This document shows, one piece after another, positions 63,103 to 64,000 of a stretch of 64,000 nucleotides of DNA. A program made the position numbers and the translations under genes. The first letter of the stretch is position 1; each line of letters starts with the position of its first letter. The stretch is from the NCBI RefSeq assembly GCF_003945595.2, contig NW_024103729.1, positions 1 to 64,000 on the forward strand. The letters run 5' to 3'. The notes under the pieces were generated by a model, which was not told where the DNA came from, searched no databases, and saw only the letters and a program-made list of their open reading frames with translations. This stretch comes from Pipra filicauda (taxonomy: Eukaryota > Chordata > Aves > Passeriformes > Pipridae).

Positions 63103-63195
63103 CTGGCCAAAATTTCTGTTCACTTTAACAGTGTAAACTCGGCATAAATCCTTGGAAGGCCAATGTTTTACTCCACATTTCCAGTAAAGCTGGAA
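63103..63195 (+). repeat. Palindromic MITE-like relic, long form
   Basis: GGCCAAAATTTCTG opens the element, followed by CAGTGTAAACTCGGCATAAATCC and, after a degenerate core, the opposed TTTACTCCACATTTCCAGTAAAGC. The order matches the longer subtype of the same repeat class, in which a GTGTAAATCC-type arm lies on both sides of the core. Confidence 0.45.
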
Positions 63196-64000
63196 TACAG
63201 TACCTGAGGACAGGAAACTCTTTTACTATGATGTAAAGCCTACAGATTTTCATCTTCTCTGTGATTTCAAAATTTGTTCTTGAAGACAGAAGGGCAGGGA
63301 TAGACAAATACGTAATTAAAGAGAGCTAAGCAGGACAATAATGAACAAATACCATTATTTTTCCTATAGTTCTTGAAGGAAGCGAAGGTAGAGATGTAGA
63401 AAGTCAGTAACAGTGATGCACTTCACTTAGCATGGGTTCATGCAGTGCAAAAAGCTTAATGTCTGTAGCTGAGCTGGGCCTAATGGGCATCAGCTGTTAT
63501 CTGCAGAAATGGAGCCTGTTAGAGACAGCCTGGCTACCAAATCCATCTGTGATGGCTAGTGGGATTTTCAACATGCTTGTGACCTTTTCTTCCTCATTTT
63601 GCTTAATTTTCATCCAATAAAAGCCATCATCTGACCGGTCCACCCAGCCCTGAATTCTGCAGTCTGAGGTGAGGGTTTAGTGAGAAGCTGAAGGGAGAAG
63701 AGGGGGAGTCTGCAAACATAAAGCTGGGGCTGGGGAGTGAGGGGAGCTGCTGAAAGACCTATGCACCTGACCAGCACTTACATTTTTATCAGGTTTTTTA
63801 TATATCTTTTATACATGTATGCATGCATATATGTGTGTATATATATAGCGCTTTCTACACTTCTCTTATTTCTCTCTGAAATAACCAGAAACTGCTGTAA
63901 ATCTCCTAAGAGGCTAGCAGAGACCTTTGCACACTGCCTTCACCACACAGACTGAAAACCCTTTCCTACTCTACCTGTCCTACAGCAGTCCCATGGATAC
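63196..64000. other. Noncoding stretch to the window edge
   Basis: A TA/TG low-complexity tract lies at 63798-63848. No exon was recognised, and nothing indicates a gene running off the edge. Confidence 0.5.

Overview
This window looks like a bird (avian) nuclear genome: AT-rich, single-copy DNA with few repeats. The clearest clue is a 5'-truncated CR1 LINE tail at 33151-33230 that ends in two copies of the octamer ATTCTATG, the hallmark of bird and other sauropsid CR1 3' ends. No species-level assignment can be supported.

No protein-coding exon, rRNA, functional tRNA, CRISPR array or prokaryotic feature could be supported. The longest open frames are at most about 133 codons, and none shows a recognisable domain, codon pattern or convincing splice context. 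The window is best read as intergenic or long-intron sequence.

What can be annotated is mostly repeat history. Two decayed CR1/L3-type LINE copies lie on the + strand at 12190-13375 and 14975-15975; each still shows reverse-transcriptase palm motifs despite frame breaks. A tRNA-derived SINE lies on the - strand at 20150-20290 with recognisable Pol III A and B boxes. At least eight short relics share cores like TTGAAGTCAATG and ends like AGAATCTGGCCC, and look like one old palindromic, MITE-like class (8592-8676, 18773-18862, 36312-36376, 40345-40417, 44648-44716, 52863-52925, 55871-55940, 63103-63195). A faint endogenous-retrovirus integrase trace may lie at 41580-41890. Microsatellites and homopolymer runs are scattered.

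Between the repeats, several blocks keep unusually many CpG dinucleotides and short inverted repeats for such AT-rich DNA (8755-8960, 17534-17815, 53270-53460). These are candidates for conserved regulatory elements. Two clean hairpins (23583-23628 and 54200-54277) and two near-perfect palindromes (22731-22759 and 29317-29338) are the most distinctive unexplained structures. No new multi-gene system is visible.
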